From contig NC_051445.1 in NCBI RefSeq assembly GCF_001649575.2, positions 26,712,161-26,776,160 on the forward strand: 64,000 bases of DNA, given 5' to 3'. This stretch comes from Kryptolebias marmoratus (lineage: Eukaryota; Chordata; Actinopteri; Cyprinodontiformes; Rivulidae). A model generated the notes under the pieces. The model did no database searches, was not told the DNA's origin, and saw only the letters and a list, made by a program, of their open reading frames with translations. A program made the translations under genes and the position numbers. Shown piece by piece: positions 10,401-23,200 of this stretch. Position 1 is the first letter of the stretch; every line of letters begins with the position of its first letter.

Positions 10401-13400
10401 CTTCTTTGGATGGCGAGGTGATGGAGCTGATGACCTTTGCTTCTGCCCCGTCCCTGCTGGATCTGTCCTCCTCTAGCCCGCCTCCCTCTTCTCGCAGAGG
10501 GAAAGGGCGGAGCTTCAGGTTTCCTCCCTGCTCCTCCCGCCCCTCAGATGATCTCTCCATCCGCCTAAGGCAGTCTCCATTTTCCACAGAGGCCTCCCCT
10601 GAAACCTCCCCTGCCAGAACTCCCATCACACCACCACCTCTCACACCACCTTCCCCTCCCACAGCCAGAGAGTCTCCGCCTCTGTCCCAGGTAAGACTTA
10701 CAAGACAATGGTGATGTTTACCGGTGGGGTGTCCTCCTGCTGACCTCCTGTCCTGTTTTCAGGCTCCACCTGCTACTGTGTTCCCCCTCACCCTGAAGAT
10801 CGGCATGGGGAAACCGGCCATCTCCAAAAGAAAGTTCTCCCCCGGCAGAGCGCGAGTCAGACAGGTAGGTTGGTTCTACTGGTCCAATCAGGACCCAGCT
10901 GTCAATCACCTACTCTGCATCAAGCCGTCAGCATGTTTCCACACACACACACACACGTGGCTGCAGCATGTTGTTCAGGCATGGAGCGTGTGCTGAGTTG
11001 CACGTGGTTGCTACGGTAACATTGCTCATTCACACAGTTCAGTTAAATCACCTAATTTCGTATTTTTTTGTTTGGCATTTTTTGTTATGTGGCTGTTGCA
11101 TTTATGTTGCTGCGTTTTGTTTCCTCCTCTGTCTTCTAATCTTCCTCCTTCCCTCTGTTCTTTGACCTGCACCTCCTCCTCCTCCCTCTGCATGACTCAG
11201 GGTTCGTGGTGGAGCAGTCGCAGGGCGTTGAGCCCTCCCTCGTCCTCCCAGGATTCCATGGGGGAGGGAGGTTGGGACAGCCCTAAGCCCCGTCCACCAG
11301 ACTCCCCCTTTTGGAGCATGAAAGTGGTAAACAAGCGCACTCTGACTTTGACAGGCTGTAACTAACTGTGATGGTGTGGAAAACGAGCGCACCCTGATAG
11401 GCATTCCGTAAACGAGCAGACCCTAACTGGTTAAGGAGATCTCTGAACATGAGCTCTCCAGAGTTGGTGATGGACTCATGACGTCGCGTTTATCATCTCT
11501 GCTCTCGTACCGTAAAAGTTCCGTTGTTTTCTGGAACCCTGCTGTTTGCTCCTTCAGCTGCCATCTCGTAGCGCAGTGCCAGTGTGGACTTTATGAGACA
11601 AGGCAGCCATCAGAGTCAGACTTCTTCTAGGAATGGTCAGACACTGAAGGAGCGCACCACCAAACTAAAAAAGTTTATACAATTTTGGACGTCTCAATCA
11701 CTGCTGCCGTCATTACATCATCAGTGTCTCCATGGTAACAGCTGTGTGACATCACCATCTGAGACCTGCTCTTGTCTTTCCTATTCTTTGTTCCTCCTGC
11801 TCCTCCTCCTCTTCTTAATCCTCTTTCTTCTGTTCAGGGTCGTGGCTCAGGGTTTCCAGGCAGGAGGAGGTCCAGAGGAGGAGGTGTTGGAGGAGGAAGA
11901 GGAGGGAGAGGAAGGAGCCGCCAAAAGACTCAGGACAGTCTGCCTGTGGTACCCGGAGTAAGAACACACTCACACAGGTATCACCATGGTAACCGTTGTG
12001 AGTGGATCTGTAAGGTGTGTGTGTGTGTGTCAGGGCGCGTACGTGGAGGTGTTCCCTTCGAAGGAGGAGGAGGAGAACTCGATGCACAACACCGTGGTGA
12101 TGTTCTCCACTTCGGACCACTTCACCCTCAAACAGGTAACCTCACCTGTGCACCTGTAACTCAGGACAGAAGTGAAACACGCCTGTTGTTCTGCAGTCTG
12201 TGCACTCACCGTGTGTGTGTGTGTGTGTGTGTGGGGACAGGACATGTGCGTGGTGTGCGGCAGCTTCGGTCAGGGAGCAGAAGGTCGACTCTTGGCCTGT
12301 TCTCAGTGTGGACAGTGTTACCATCCCTACTGTGTCAACGTCAAGGTAGTCATCTTGTACTCTGATTCTTTGCTCTGTAATCAGATTACTCATCCTGTAA
12401 TCAGATTACTTCACCCTCACTCTGGGTGAAGTAATCACTGTTCCCCTTATTGTAATCTGGTAACTGTAAACAGCAGTTGGCCCCCCTGATATGGTCTGAA
12501 GCCTAAATGTAATCTCTGTGATGCAGGTCACGCGGGTTGTCCTGACCAAAGGCTGGCGCTGTCTGGAGTGCACGGTGTGCGAGGCATGTGGTGATGCCAG
12601 TGACCCCGGCCGCCTGTTGCTGTGTGACGACTGTGACATCAGTTACCACACCTACTGTTTAGACCCGCCCCTCCACACGGTGCCCAAAGGAGCCTGGAAA
12701 TGCCAGTGGTGGGTGGAGCTGTCCATCAGACGCTCACCTGTCAGAGTATAGTGTTTCTGATGACGTGCCATCTCCCTGCAGGTGTGTGTGGTGCGTGCAG
12801 TGTGGCTCCACCTCCCCCGGGCTGCGCTGCGAGTGGCAGAATAACTACAGTCTGTGCGGCCCGTGCTGCAGCCTCAGCCAGTGTCCCGTCTGTCTGCGGC
12901 GCTACACTCAGGAAGAGCTCATCCTGCAGTGCCAGCAGTGCGACAGGTAACGCTCACATCACACACAGCTGCTCCGGTCCGGTGCGGTCCGGTGCGGTCC
13001 GGTGCAGTCCGGTCGTCAACATGTCTGTCTGCAGGTGGGTTCATGCCGTGTGCCAGGGTCTAACCTCAGAGCAGGAGGTGGAGCTCGCTGCCGACGAAGG
13101 CTTCGACTGCTCTCTGTGCCGAACCCAAGGCCGCTCCTCTTACGGTTTGTGCCGCTCTGATGATGAAACTTCAAGCTTTTCTTGGGAAGCACGGACTTTG
13201 ATGTGTGTGTGTGTGTTTCAGTGAGGTCAGAGGGTCAGGTTCCCTACATGGCTCAGATCATGTCCAGGAACAGAGAACCGGGTCAGTATTCTCGGCTTTG
13301 TTTACAATCTGATCCGGACTCAGAGCTTCATCATGTGACCGTTTGTTTACAGACTCAAGGACCTTCACTCAGGATGGAGTCTGCCTCACTGAGTCCGGTC

Positions 13401-14252
13401 TGACCCACCTGCAGGCTCTGGTCGAGCCTCTGACATCACCGCGCAGGTACCGCAGGTAAGCTCCACCCACTTTCTGTCAATGTGAGAGTATCAGGTGAGT
13501 CAGACTGACGAGCTGTTTCCTGTCTGCAGGTGTAAACCCAAACTGAAGCTGAGGATCATCAACCAGAACAGCGTGTCCGTCCTGCAGACTCTGCCGGACC
13601 CAGAGACGCCCACCGAGCTGGACCAGAACCGAGGTTGGTCCCTGTTGGTCCACCACATCGTCCTTAGACTGAAGGAGTTAAATCCTGATCCCAAGAACAA
13701 GTTTGTAAACGGTGACACCACTTCCTGTTCTTCAGGTGACCTGGACTGTGACATGAAATCTGACTCCAGCCCAGAGAGAGACTCCACCCACCTCGATGAC
13801 ATCACTAAAGACGCTGAGGTTACTGACTGCAACAAGAAGAGGAAGAGGAAACCCTACCGGCCAGGTGAGGAAGAGGGAGGGCCAGTCAGTCGATCACAGT
13901 GGAGCACCACCTCCTGCCTCCCCCTCACCATTTGCTGTCTCCCTCCCGCTCCTCCTCAGGTATTGGGGGCTTCATGGTGCGGCAGCGGGGCGGAAAGGCC
14001 GGTCTAAGCAGGAAGGACTCCACAGAGATGCGAGATCCAGGTAAGTCACCTGTGGCCACGCCCCCTTTATCATAAACACACGTTTGTGGAGAGAAAACCT
14101 GTCAAATGTTAACTCCACACCTGTCAGGTGTGCTGGATGCTGTCGTTTCTATGGAGACTGTGTCTGCAGCAGACCAGGTGATTGAGAAGGTGAAGAAGAG
14201 GTACAGGAAGAAGAAGACAAAGCTGGAGGAGGCATTCCCATCGTACCTGCAG

Positions 14253-14297
<45 letters not shown>

Positions 14298-17200
14298 CGA
14301 TGCCGATGATGTCCTGAGCTCTGATTGGCTGTCTCCTCCCAGGAGGCCTTCTTTGGTCGAGATCTCCTGGACCGCAGCCGTCAGGTGGATGGAAAGGCAG
14401 GGCCAGGGACGCCAGGCAACCACCAGTCAGCATCGGGTGACATAAAAGGTCCCACCCACAAACCACACAGCCCCTCCCCCTCTCAGCAGCTTGTGGGCGC
14501 CATGGCAACAAACAGGAAGCAGGGAGTGCTGCGTGAGTTTCTTATTGGTCGTTTTTATCATCATTTCTTCATCTCATGTTGGTTTGATTCAGCCTGAACG
14601 TTGGGTTCTGCTGGGTTCTCTGGGTTCTCTGGGTAAAATGACCAGCTGACCCATGTCATCCAGATGAGTCCAGAACTGTTCTGAGATCAGTTTCAGGCTG
14701 AATCTGATGGAGAACATCTCACATGTTCATGTGTGTGTGTTGTCATGGTGTGTGTGCTGTCATGGTGTGTGTTACCATCCAGTGATGTCGGAGGAGACTC
14801 TGGTGGATCTGTCTGACGTTCTGAATACTGACCCTCACATTCTGGCCACGGGACACACAGGTACATCTTCATCGTCCTCCTCCTCCCCCTCCTGCTGCAG
14901 CCTGAAGTTGACTGTATGTGTTTGGTTCTAGGTCAGTTCCAGGTGGAGCGCTCCCCCTCACCGTTTGGTAAGCCTCCACTGGACCACCTCCTCCTCCTCA
15001 GCTTCTTTCCTATGTTTCCGTTAGTTATCGATGCAGTCTTCTTCTTTGCTCCTCGTGGACCTCAGGATAATTCAACCTTCATTTCTTCTTCTCCTGCAGA
15101 TTTAATAGTCTGGTCTTCCTTCTCCTCACCTCCTATATGTTTCCTTCCTCCTCCTCCTGTCTAACCTCTCCATGGTTTCCTGTCTGTCTCTGCCAGCCGG
15201 GCTGGACATCAGCTCCCTGTCCTCCGAGCCAGCTGAAGCTTGTGGGCGTGGCCAGAGGACAACGCAGGAGGAGCCGCTAGATGCCATCCTGAGTCCTGAG
15301 CTGGATAAGATGGTCACAGACGGTGGGTGTGATGGGGTGAACAGGAAGTGATTGTTGGTGTCGGTGAACATCTGCCTGACTGTCTGGTGTTGTGTTTCAG
15401 GAGCCATCCTCAGCAGACTCTACAAGATCCCAGGTAAGACTGACATACCCACCTCATCTGGTAGGATGCTGAAGGGTCACATGACAGGAAACGAGTTGCA
15501 CCACCCTGTATCCGTCTATAATTTGCAGAGCTGGAGGGGAAGGATGTGGAGGAGGTCTTCACTGCCGTTTTGAGTCCAAACAGCAGCACCAACCAGCTGA
15601 ATCCAAGTAATACTCACAGTTCAGGTACACACACACACACACACACACACAGGTAGAGGATCAGGCAGCTGGTCACATGATGATCAGGTGTATTAACTCT
15701 GTGTCTCCCCTCCCCCAGCCTTCCCTCGCCTTCCTCTGATGAATGGCCTGATGCCCGCTGCTCCTCCCGGCGCCGCCCCAGGTCCAGCTGGGTTCAGGGT
15801 TCCCCCTCAGAACCCTGGCCCCTGCTCAGCAGCAGCAGAGGGCGAGCAGGACGCCCTGTCGACAGCTCAGAGGAGCATGTTGAAGTGGGAGAAGGAGGAG
15901 AGCCTGGGAGAGCTGGCCACTGTCGCTCCGGTTCTTTACTGCAACACGAACTTCCCCCAACTGAAGCAGCAGTACCCCGGTACACACACACACACACACA
16001 CACACTGAGATAAACACACACATGTTGTGTCAGATAAACATGACTTTGGTTGTGCTTGTGTGCCAGACTGGCCCACCCGGGTGAAGCAAATCACCAAACT
16101 GTGGCGGAAGGCCAGCTCCCAGGACAGAGCGCCCTACGTGGTGAGTTTCAGCAAACTGGACCAGAACCTGAGACAGAACTCCTCCAGGTTCTCAGTCTCT
16201 GATCAGCAGGCGTCATGGAGAACTATAACACAGTATCAGTACAACATCAAACTTTATACTGTGTGGGATTCATGATTGATGTGAACAAACTGGAATCTAA
16301 CCAGTGGTGTGTCTGCACCACGATGACCTCTGAACCCTGAACCCTGAACCTTATTTCCTCTCTGCAGCAAAAAGCTCGGGACAATCGAGCGGCTCAACGC
16401 ATCAACAAGGTTCAGCTGTCCAACGACCCGCTGAAGCTCCTGCAGCCAGCGCAGCCGCAGCCACCGCCGCTGCAGCAGCTGGGACCCTACGACCACGTTT
16501 CCATGGAGACGGAAATGTCCTTCAAGGACCCGCTGAGGCCCAGAGAGTCGGAGCAGGAGCAGGAGTGGAAGCTGAGACAGGTGAGGACAGTCTCTGTGTC
16601 TTATAACTGCTGATCACATGAGACAGCAGCTGAGGTTGTCTCTGTCGTCCTTCACTTCATCCTCCTCCTCCTCCTGCTCCTCCTCCTCCTCCCCCCTTCT
16701 CCTCCCCCTCCCCTCCTCCTCCTCAGCATCNNNNNNNNNNNNNNNNNNNNNNNNNNNNNNNNNNNNNNNNNNNNNNNNNNNNNNNNNNNNNNNNNNNNNN
16801 NNNNNNNNNNNNNNNNNNNNNNNNNNNNNNNNNNNNNNNNNNNNNNNNNNNNNNNNNNNNNNNNNNNNNNNNNNNNNNNNNNNNNNNNNNNNNNNNNNNN
16901 NNNNNNNNNNNNNNNNNNNNNNNNNNNNNNNNNNNNNNNNNNNNNNNNNNNNNNNNNNNNNNNNNNNNNNNNNNNNNNNNNNNNNNNNNNNNNNNNNNNN
17001 NNNNNNNNNNNNNNNNNNNNNNNNNNNNNNNNNNNNNNNNNNNNNNNNNNNNNNNNNNNNNNNNNNNNNNNNNNNNNNNNNNNNNNNNNNNNNNNNNNNN
17101 NNNNNNNNNNNNNNNNNNNNNNNNNNNNNNNNNNNNNNNNNNNNNNNNNNNNNNNNNNNNNNNNNNNNNNNNNNNNNNNNNNNNNNNNNNNNNNNNNNNN

Positions 17201-20200
17201 NNNNNNNNNNNNNNNNNNNNNNNNNNNNNNNNNNNNNNNNNNNNNNNNNNNNNNNNNNNNNNNNNNNNNNNNNNNNNNNNNNNNNNNNNNNNNNNNNNNN
17301 NNNNNNNNNNNNNNNNNNNNNNNNNNNNNNNNNNNNNNNNNNNNNNNNNNNNNNNNNNNNNNNNNNNNNNNNNNNNNNNNNNNNNNNNNNNNNNNNNNNN
17401 NNNNNNNNNNNNNNNNNNNNNNNNNNNNNNNNNNNNNNNNNNNNNNNNNNNNNNNNNNNNNNNNNNNNNNNNNNNNNNNNNNNNNNNNNNNNNNNNNNNN
17501 NNNNNNNNNNNNNNNNNNNNNNNNNNNNNNNNNNNNNNNNNNNNNNNNNNNNNNNNNNNNNNNNNNNNNNNNNNNNNNNNNNNNNNNNNNNNNNNNNNNN
17601 NNNNNNNNNNNNNNNNNNNNNNNNNNNNNNNNNNNNNNNNNNNNNNNNNNNNNNNNNNNNNNTCCTCCCCCCTGCACCAGCCCCCATCCTCCCCCCAGAT
17701 GTTTTCCCCGCCTTCCTCCCGCCCCTCTTCCCCCTGGGACCCCTACAATAAAGGTGCGGGGACTCCTCGGCCCTCCTCCTCCCAGGCAGGAGGTGCTCCG
17801 GCTCCTCAGCAGCAACGCCTCACCTCCCTCGGTGCCTCCCCAGCTCATGATGCAGGGGGCTCCCCAGCGCCATCTCCAGACTCTAAAACCTGCGACGCCT
17901 CACAGTCGGGTAACTACTCCTCTCTGTCCGTCCCTCTGTGTCCCTCCTCAGGTGTCTTGTTAACTCCTCCCCCTGTCCTTGCAGGCCCACAGCAGAGCCG
18001 GACGGGGATGATGAGCCCCTCCTCAGGCTCCGCCCCTGACCTGTCAGTTCGACTTGTTGGTCTTCGAGCAGCTGAAGGCCACCAGAGGATGAACCAGCGG
18101 GTGGCGGTTCCTGGCTCTCCAGGTCGGGGGGGTGAGTTTGTGCATGGGGGGTTGTTTAAAGCTCCCATGCCCCCTCAGCAGGAGGCAGGAGGAGGACGGA
18201 GGGAGCTGTCCAGACCCACAGACCTGGGTTTCTCTCTCCCCCCAGTCCTGGAACCTCCCTTTCCCTCCAGTCCTCTGTCTGGCCTGGGCTCCCCCCACTG
18301 CAGCCCCTATGCTCAGACCCCTGGCACCCCCCGAGCAGACTACAGCCAGCAGACCGGGGACCTCCTCTCCCAGCAGTCCCCTGTAAGCTCCCGGCCCTCC
18401 CCTGACCCCTACAGTAACCCTCAGACCCCCGGTACGCCACGCCCCCACTCTGACTCCGCCTACCTCGCCACCCCCCCTGCACTGAGATCAGAGCAGTTCA
18501 ACCAGCAGCCTGCCAGCCGACGCCCGTCCCCGTCCCACCTGCCGCTGGACCCTTATGCCTCCAACCCGGGTACACCCCGCCCGTCGGAGCGCTTCCCACG
18601 CTCACCAGGGACTCAGCGCGGTGCCGACCCGTACGCCCAGCCTGCAGGGACGCCCCACCCCTCTCCAGACCCGTACCAGCAACAGAAGGCCTCAGGGGAC
18701 AGCTTTTCAACCCAGTCTGCAGCGTCTGGTCTGTCCCCTCTGACTCCAGGACCGTCAGCTGAGGCGGGGAACTTCACCGTCACGCCCCCCCAGGTGACAG
18801 CCTTACCTGCAGCTGGACTGAAGGAGTCTGAGGGTCTTCTCTCGTGTTCTGGTTCTCATTGTCTCCTCTCTGGTCAGCTGCAGCAGTCTCCAGGACGACC
18901 ACAACCTGACCCGTTTCCCAGAACCAGCAGCAGCCAAACCCCGAACCACCCTGGGATATCTGAGGAGGCCAGCTTCTCCTCCCACCCTGCAGGGCAGGAT
19001 GCAGGTCACATGACACCAGGTCTGTCACAGATGGACAAGACTGCAGCCAATGGGATGTCAGCAGTGGGTGTGTCCTCTCTGGAAGGACCAATGAGCATGT
19101 TGCCTCAGCTCGGGGACACGGAGGAGAAGCTGCGGCAGGTAGGACAGGTGTTCTTCAGTTTCTTCTTCTTCCTCGTCTGTGTTCAGCTCGTGGATGTGTG
19201 ACCCCCTCCTGTGGTCCTCCTGCACAGCGCCAATGGCTCCGGCAGCGGATCCTTAGGCAGCAGCACCAGAAGAGTGCCTTACGGCAGGAGAAAGTCCTGC
19301 AGGATCCGGGCTCTGGACCTGCTCCTCTTCACAACTGGCTCCCGGAGAACTCCCCCACCGCTTCTAATGCACCAACTGACCCGTTTGGGCGTCCCCCACC
19401 CCCGTACCCTGGCACAGTAAGACCTCCTGGTCCCAGGTTTCCTGGAGGGTTCCCAGGGGAGCAGCAGAGAGGCTTGACCCCCAGACAGAACCTCCCCCAA
19501 AACGTGGGTCTGAGAGGACCGGCTGTGAGGTAAGATCAGCGTCAGAACCTGGTCCAGACTCAGTCAGACTGTAAGACTCACTCTTTCCTCTGTCCTGGTC
19601 CAGGTTTGGTGGTCCTCCTGGACCTCCGACGGGCCTTCCAGAGTCCTTCCTCCGTCCACCCCAACGACCACTGCCTGCTCCTGGACTCGGTCCGGTGGAG
19701 AGCAACCCGGTCCAGATGAGGAGATTGATGCCCTCAGAATTCACCGGGATCCGGCCTGTGGTGCCCCCCAACTCAAACGCTCACACGATGCCAGGTCAGG
19801 ACAGAACCAGGTCCAGACTCTGAAACTGTAAGGTTGTGTTTTTCTCAGAGATGACGTGTGTCCTCTGTTCTCTCCCTCTGTCCTCCTCAGGTGTCCCCCA
19901 GCCCTTCCTTCCCAGGTCCCTGCCGGTCCAGCAGCACAGCATCATGCCTTTCATCGAGCTCCGACACCGGGCTCCAGAGAACCGCCTGAGGCTGCCCTTC
20001 CCCCTGCCTGCAGACCCAGAGGTCCCGCTACTGCACCCCAGAGACCCCTCTCAGTCCGCTGCAGTCCGGCCCGGCCCAACCAGGATGGGTGAGACTGTGC
20101 TGGCCCAACAGGACCAGCACCACCTGGGTCACTCAGCAATGATGACTCAAGGCGGCGAGGCGTTGCACCCGGGGCATGATGGGATTGAGGAGCACCTGGA

Positions 20201-23200
20201 GGGCGAGGACTCGGCTGTGAAGGACCTAGAGGACGTGGAGGTGAAGGACCTGGTGGACCTGAACTTGAACCTAGACCCAGAGGATGGTAGGAAGTCCATC
20301 TGTGTGAATCTGTGTCAGTCCTGTTTGATCTATGTGGACTCATTAATGTGGCGGTTCTGACTCAGGTAAAGAAGACCTAGACCTGGGTCCAAACGACCTC
20401 CACCTGGACGACTTCCTGCTGTCAGGGAAATTTGACCTGATCGCCTACGCTGACCCAGAACTCAACCTGGAGGACAAGAAGGACATGTTCAATGAGGAGC
20501 TGGACCTTGGTGACCCTGTGGAGGACAAGGAAGGAGGCGGAGCCTGTAGGAAACCAGATGGCCACATCCACCAGGTGAAGCAGGAAGTGAAGGAAGCGGT
20601 GAAAACAGAAGGTGTCAGCGATCCTTCGGCACCTCCAGGAGCTCTGGGGCCCGAAGCAGCGGGTCCCTCAGTTCTCTTCAAGGTTTGACCCTCAGTCTGA
20701 GCTAATACTCATATATATATATATCATTTTATTTTATGTTTTTAAAGCTAGTTGATTTTTAAGTGAGTGACTCCACCTCCCTCCAGGAGAAGCTGGAGGA
20801 CTCTGGTTCTGTTTCAGGTGCTGGTCTGGCCTTACAGGTCCAGTCTCTATCCACTGATCACCCCCCCATGCCTGCAGGTAAGCTCAGACCCCACTGTCCC
20901 CTGAAGAGCTGACAGTTGGATAAATGACTGAGCTTGTGACCCGTCTCCTCCATTTCCAGGGCAACAGGCCATGTTTCAGCAGAACCAGAGACCACTCGGA
21001 GCTGTCTCCATCCCCCACCCACAGGGTCCTCAGCCTCGTCTCCTTCTCAGCCCCCAGAACCAGCCTGCACACCCAGGGGCCTCAGCCCAGAACCAGAACA
21101 AATCCAGGTCTCTCCTTCTGGTGGAGCAGCCGCTCCTCATCCAGGACCTCCTGGACAAGGAGCGCCAGGAGCAGCAGCAGCAGAAACACATGCAGGCCAT
21201 GATCAGACAGAGTTCTGGATCTGAAGCTGGCTTCTCCAACATGGGTAAGACCAAAGTCCCAGTCGACCCAAACTCTGACAGAACTTCCAAAGAGCAAAGT
21301 CTCATTCCTGTGAACTTGTCCTGTGTTCAGTTTCAGCCCCTTCAGAACTCTGTGTGTCTGTTGGCTCTGCAGACTTTGACTCCATCTCAGACCCGATCAT
21401 GAAGGCAAAGATGGTGGCTCTGAAGGGGATCAACAAGGTGATGAGTCAGGGGAACCTGGGTCTGAACCCCGTCGTGGTCAACAGGTACTAGTGTGACCTG
21501 AACCTTTCAGGGTTCCTTCTTTCTGAACCCAGTTCCTCATCAGTTTGTGTGTGCTCACAGGTTCCAGCAGGCTCCGGTGGCCCCCGGCCCAGAGGGGACT
21601 CCTCAACCTCCTCACCTGGTTGGACAGGTATGTAGCTGCTCAACAGTGACTCAGCTGTTGTCCTTTGGACTCTGAATGTCTGTCATTTACAGGACGGGAA
21701 GTTGAACACTCAGCTGGTCAGACGGAACCCCCCCAGCTTCGGTCCGGGCTTTGTCAGTGAGTATCAGTATTAATTTAATACTGTGTGTTATTGGGGGGCT
21801 TCAGGCTCTGATCCAGCTCCATCTGTTCTCCCAGATGACTCCCAGCGGCGACAGTACGAGGAGTGGCTCGGGGAGACGCAGCAGCTCCTGCAGATGCAAC
21901 AGCGCCTCCTGGAGGACCAGATCGCCGCTCACAGAAAGGCCAAGAAGGCTCTGTCGGCCAAGCAGAGGACGGCCAAGAGGGTGGGCCGACCCTTTGCAGA
22001 GGAGGACGCCGCCCAGCTCCGCCACATCAGTGAGCAGCAGGGGGTGGTCCAGAAACAACTGGAGCAGGTAATGGGCTCTACCTGGACTGCAGTTCTCTGG
22101 AAAGGTTAGCTCAGCCAGGTTCTGACTTGGTTTGTTTTTTCAGATCAGGAAGCAGCAGAAGGACCACACTGAGCTGATCGAAGACTACAGGAACAAAAAC
22201 CAGCAGAGGCTCCTGCAGATGCCTCCTCAAAACCCCCTCGCCCAGCCCATGGTGCCCCTGCAGCCCCACCCAAATGGACCCGCTCCAGTCCACGCTCCAA
22301 ACGTTGCCTGGACGCCGGGCCCCAGTGCTCCAGGATCCATGGGACAGAGAATACCACCACACCTGCCTCCTCAGATCCCCCCCACCCTGTCTAACAACCC
22401 CCAGGGTCCCCGGCACACCCAGAACCCTCCAGCCATGGTTCCAGGCCTTACAGCTCCAACAGCTGGCTTCGCTGCAGGTCCTCGGGGCCCTCCAGGGGGC
22501 CCTCCAGGGGGCCCTTCAGGGGGCCCCAATGGCCCCACAGGGGACGGAGATGCACTAACGCCGCAGGTAACAGGACTGTTGTTCCCATGCTGCACCAGTT
22601 AAAGTTTGCTTATTTCTTTTTGAGTTGTAAAAACGGGGATATTCCAGTGTTTGTTCAGCATCGAGCTGCGACAGCCTCGGTAATGCCTCCGTCTCCTCTG
22701 CAGGTGAAATTTGACGACAACAACCCGTTCAGTGAAGGTTTCCAGGAGCGTGAAAGGAGGGAGCGACTGAGAGAGCAGCAGGAGCGTCAGAGAGTCCAGC
22801 TCATGCAGGAGGTAAAACCTCATCGTATTCTCAGAGAGACAGACAGGAGGTCTGGATCCACACCCAGAGTCCCCTGAAGGACCCTGAAGGACCCTGAAGC
22901 TGTTTCTTAGCTTCACTTCTCTGCTTCTTGTTGTTTGTTCTCAGGTGGAGCGTCACCGCGCCCTGCAGCAGAGACTAGAACTGGAGCAACAGGACCTCGT
23001 GGGGGCCTCCGTGGGCCCCGGGTCTGTAGCAGGTGCTATGTCTGGGCCCCGAGTCACACAAACTCCGGGTCCGGGAACAGGAACAGGTCCTGGAGGTCCA
23101 ATCAGAGCAAGTCTCAGAGGTGACGGACAATCTCAGATGCCATTCTTCAGTTCTAACTCTGAGATGGACTTCCTCCAGTCCTCCACAGCCTCCAGACCTT

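Noticed and set aside
16614..17848. Long open frames across 16731-17662
   Set aside because: They consist mostly of unknown bases; the Ns carry no stops by definition.
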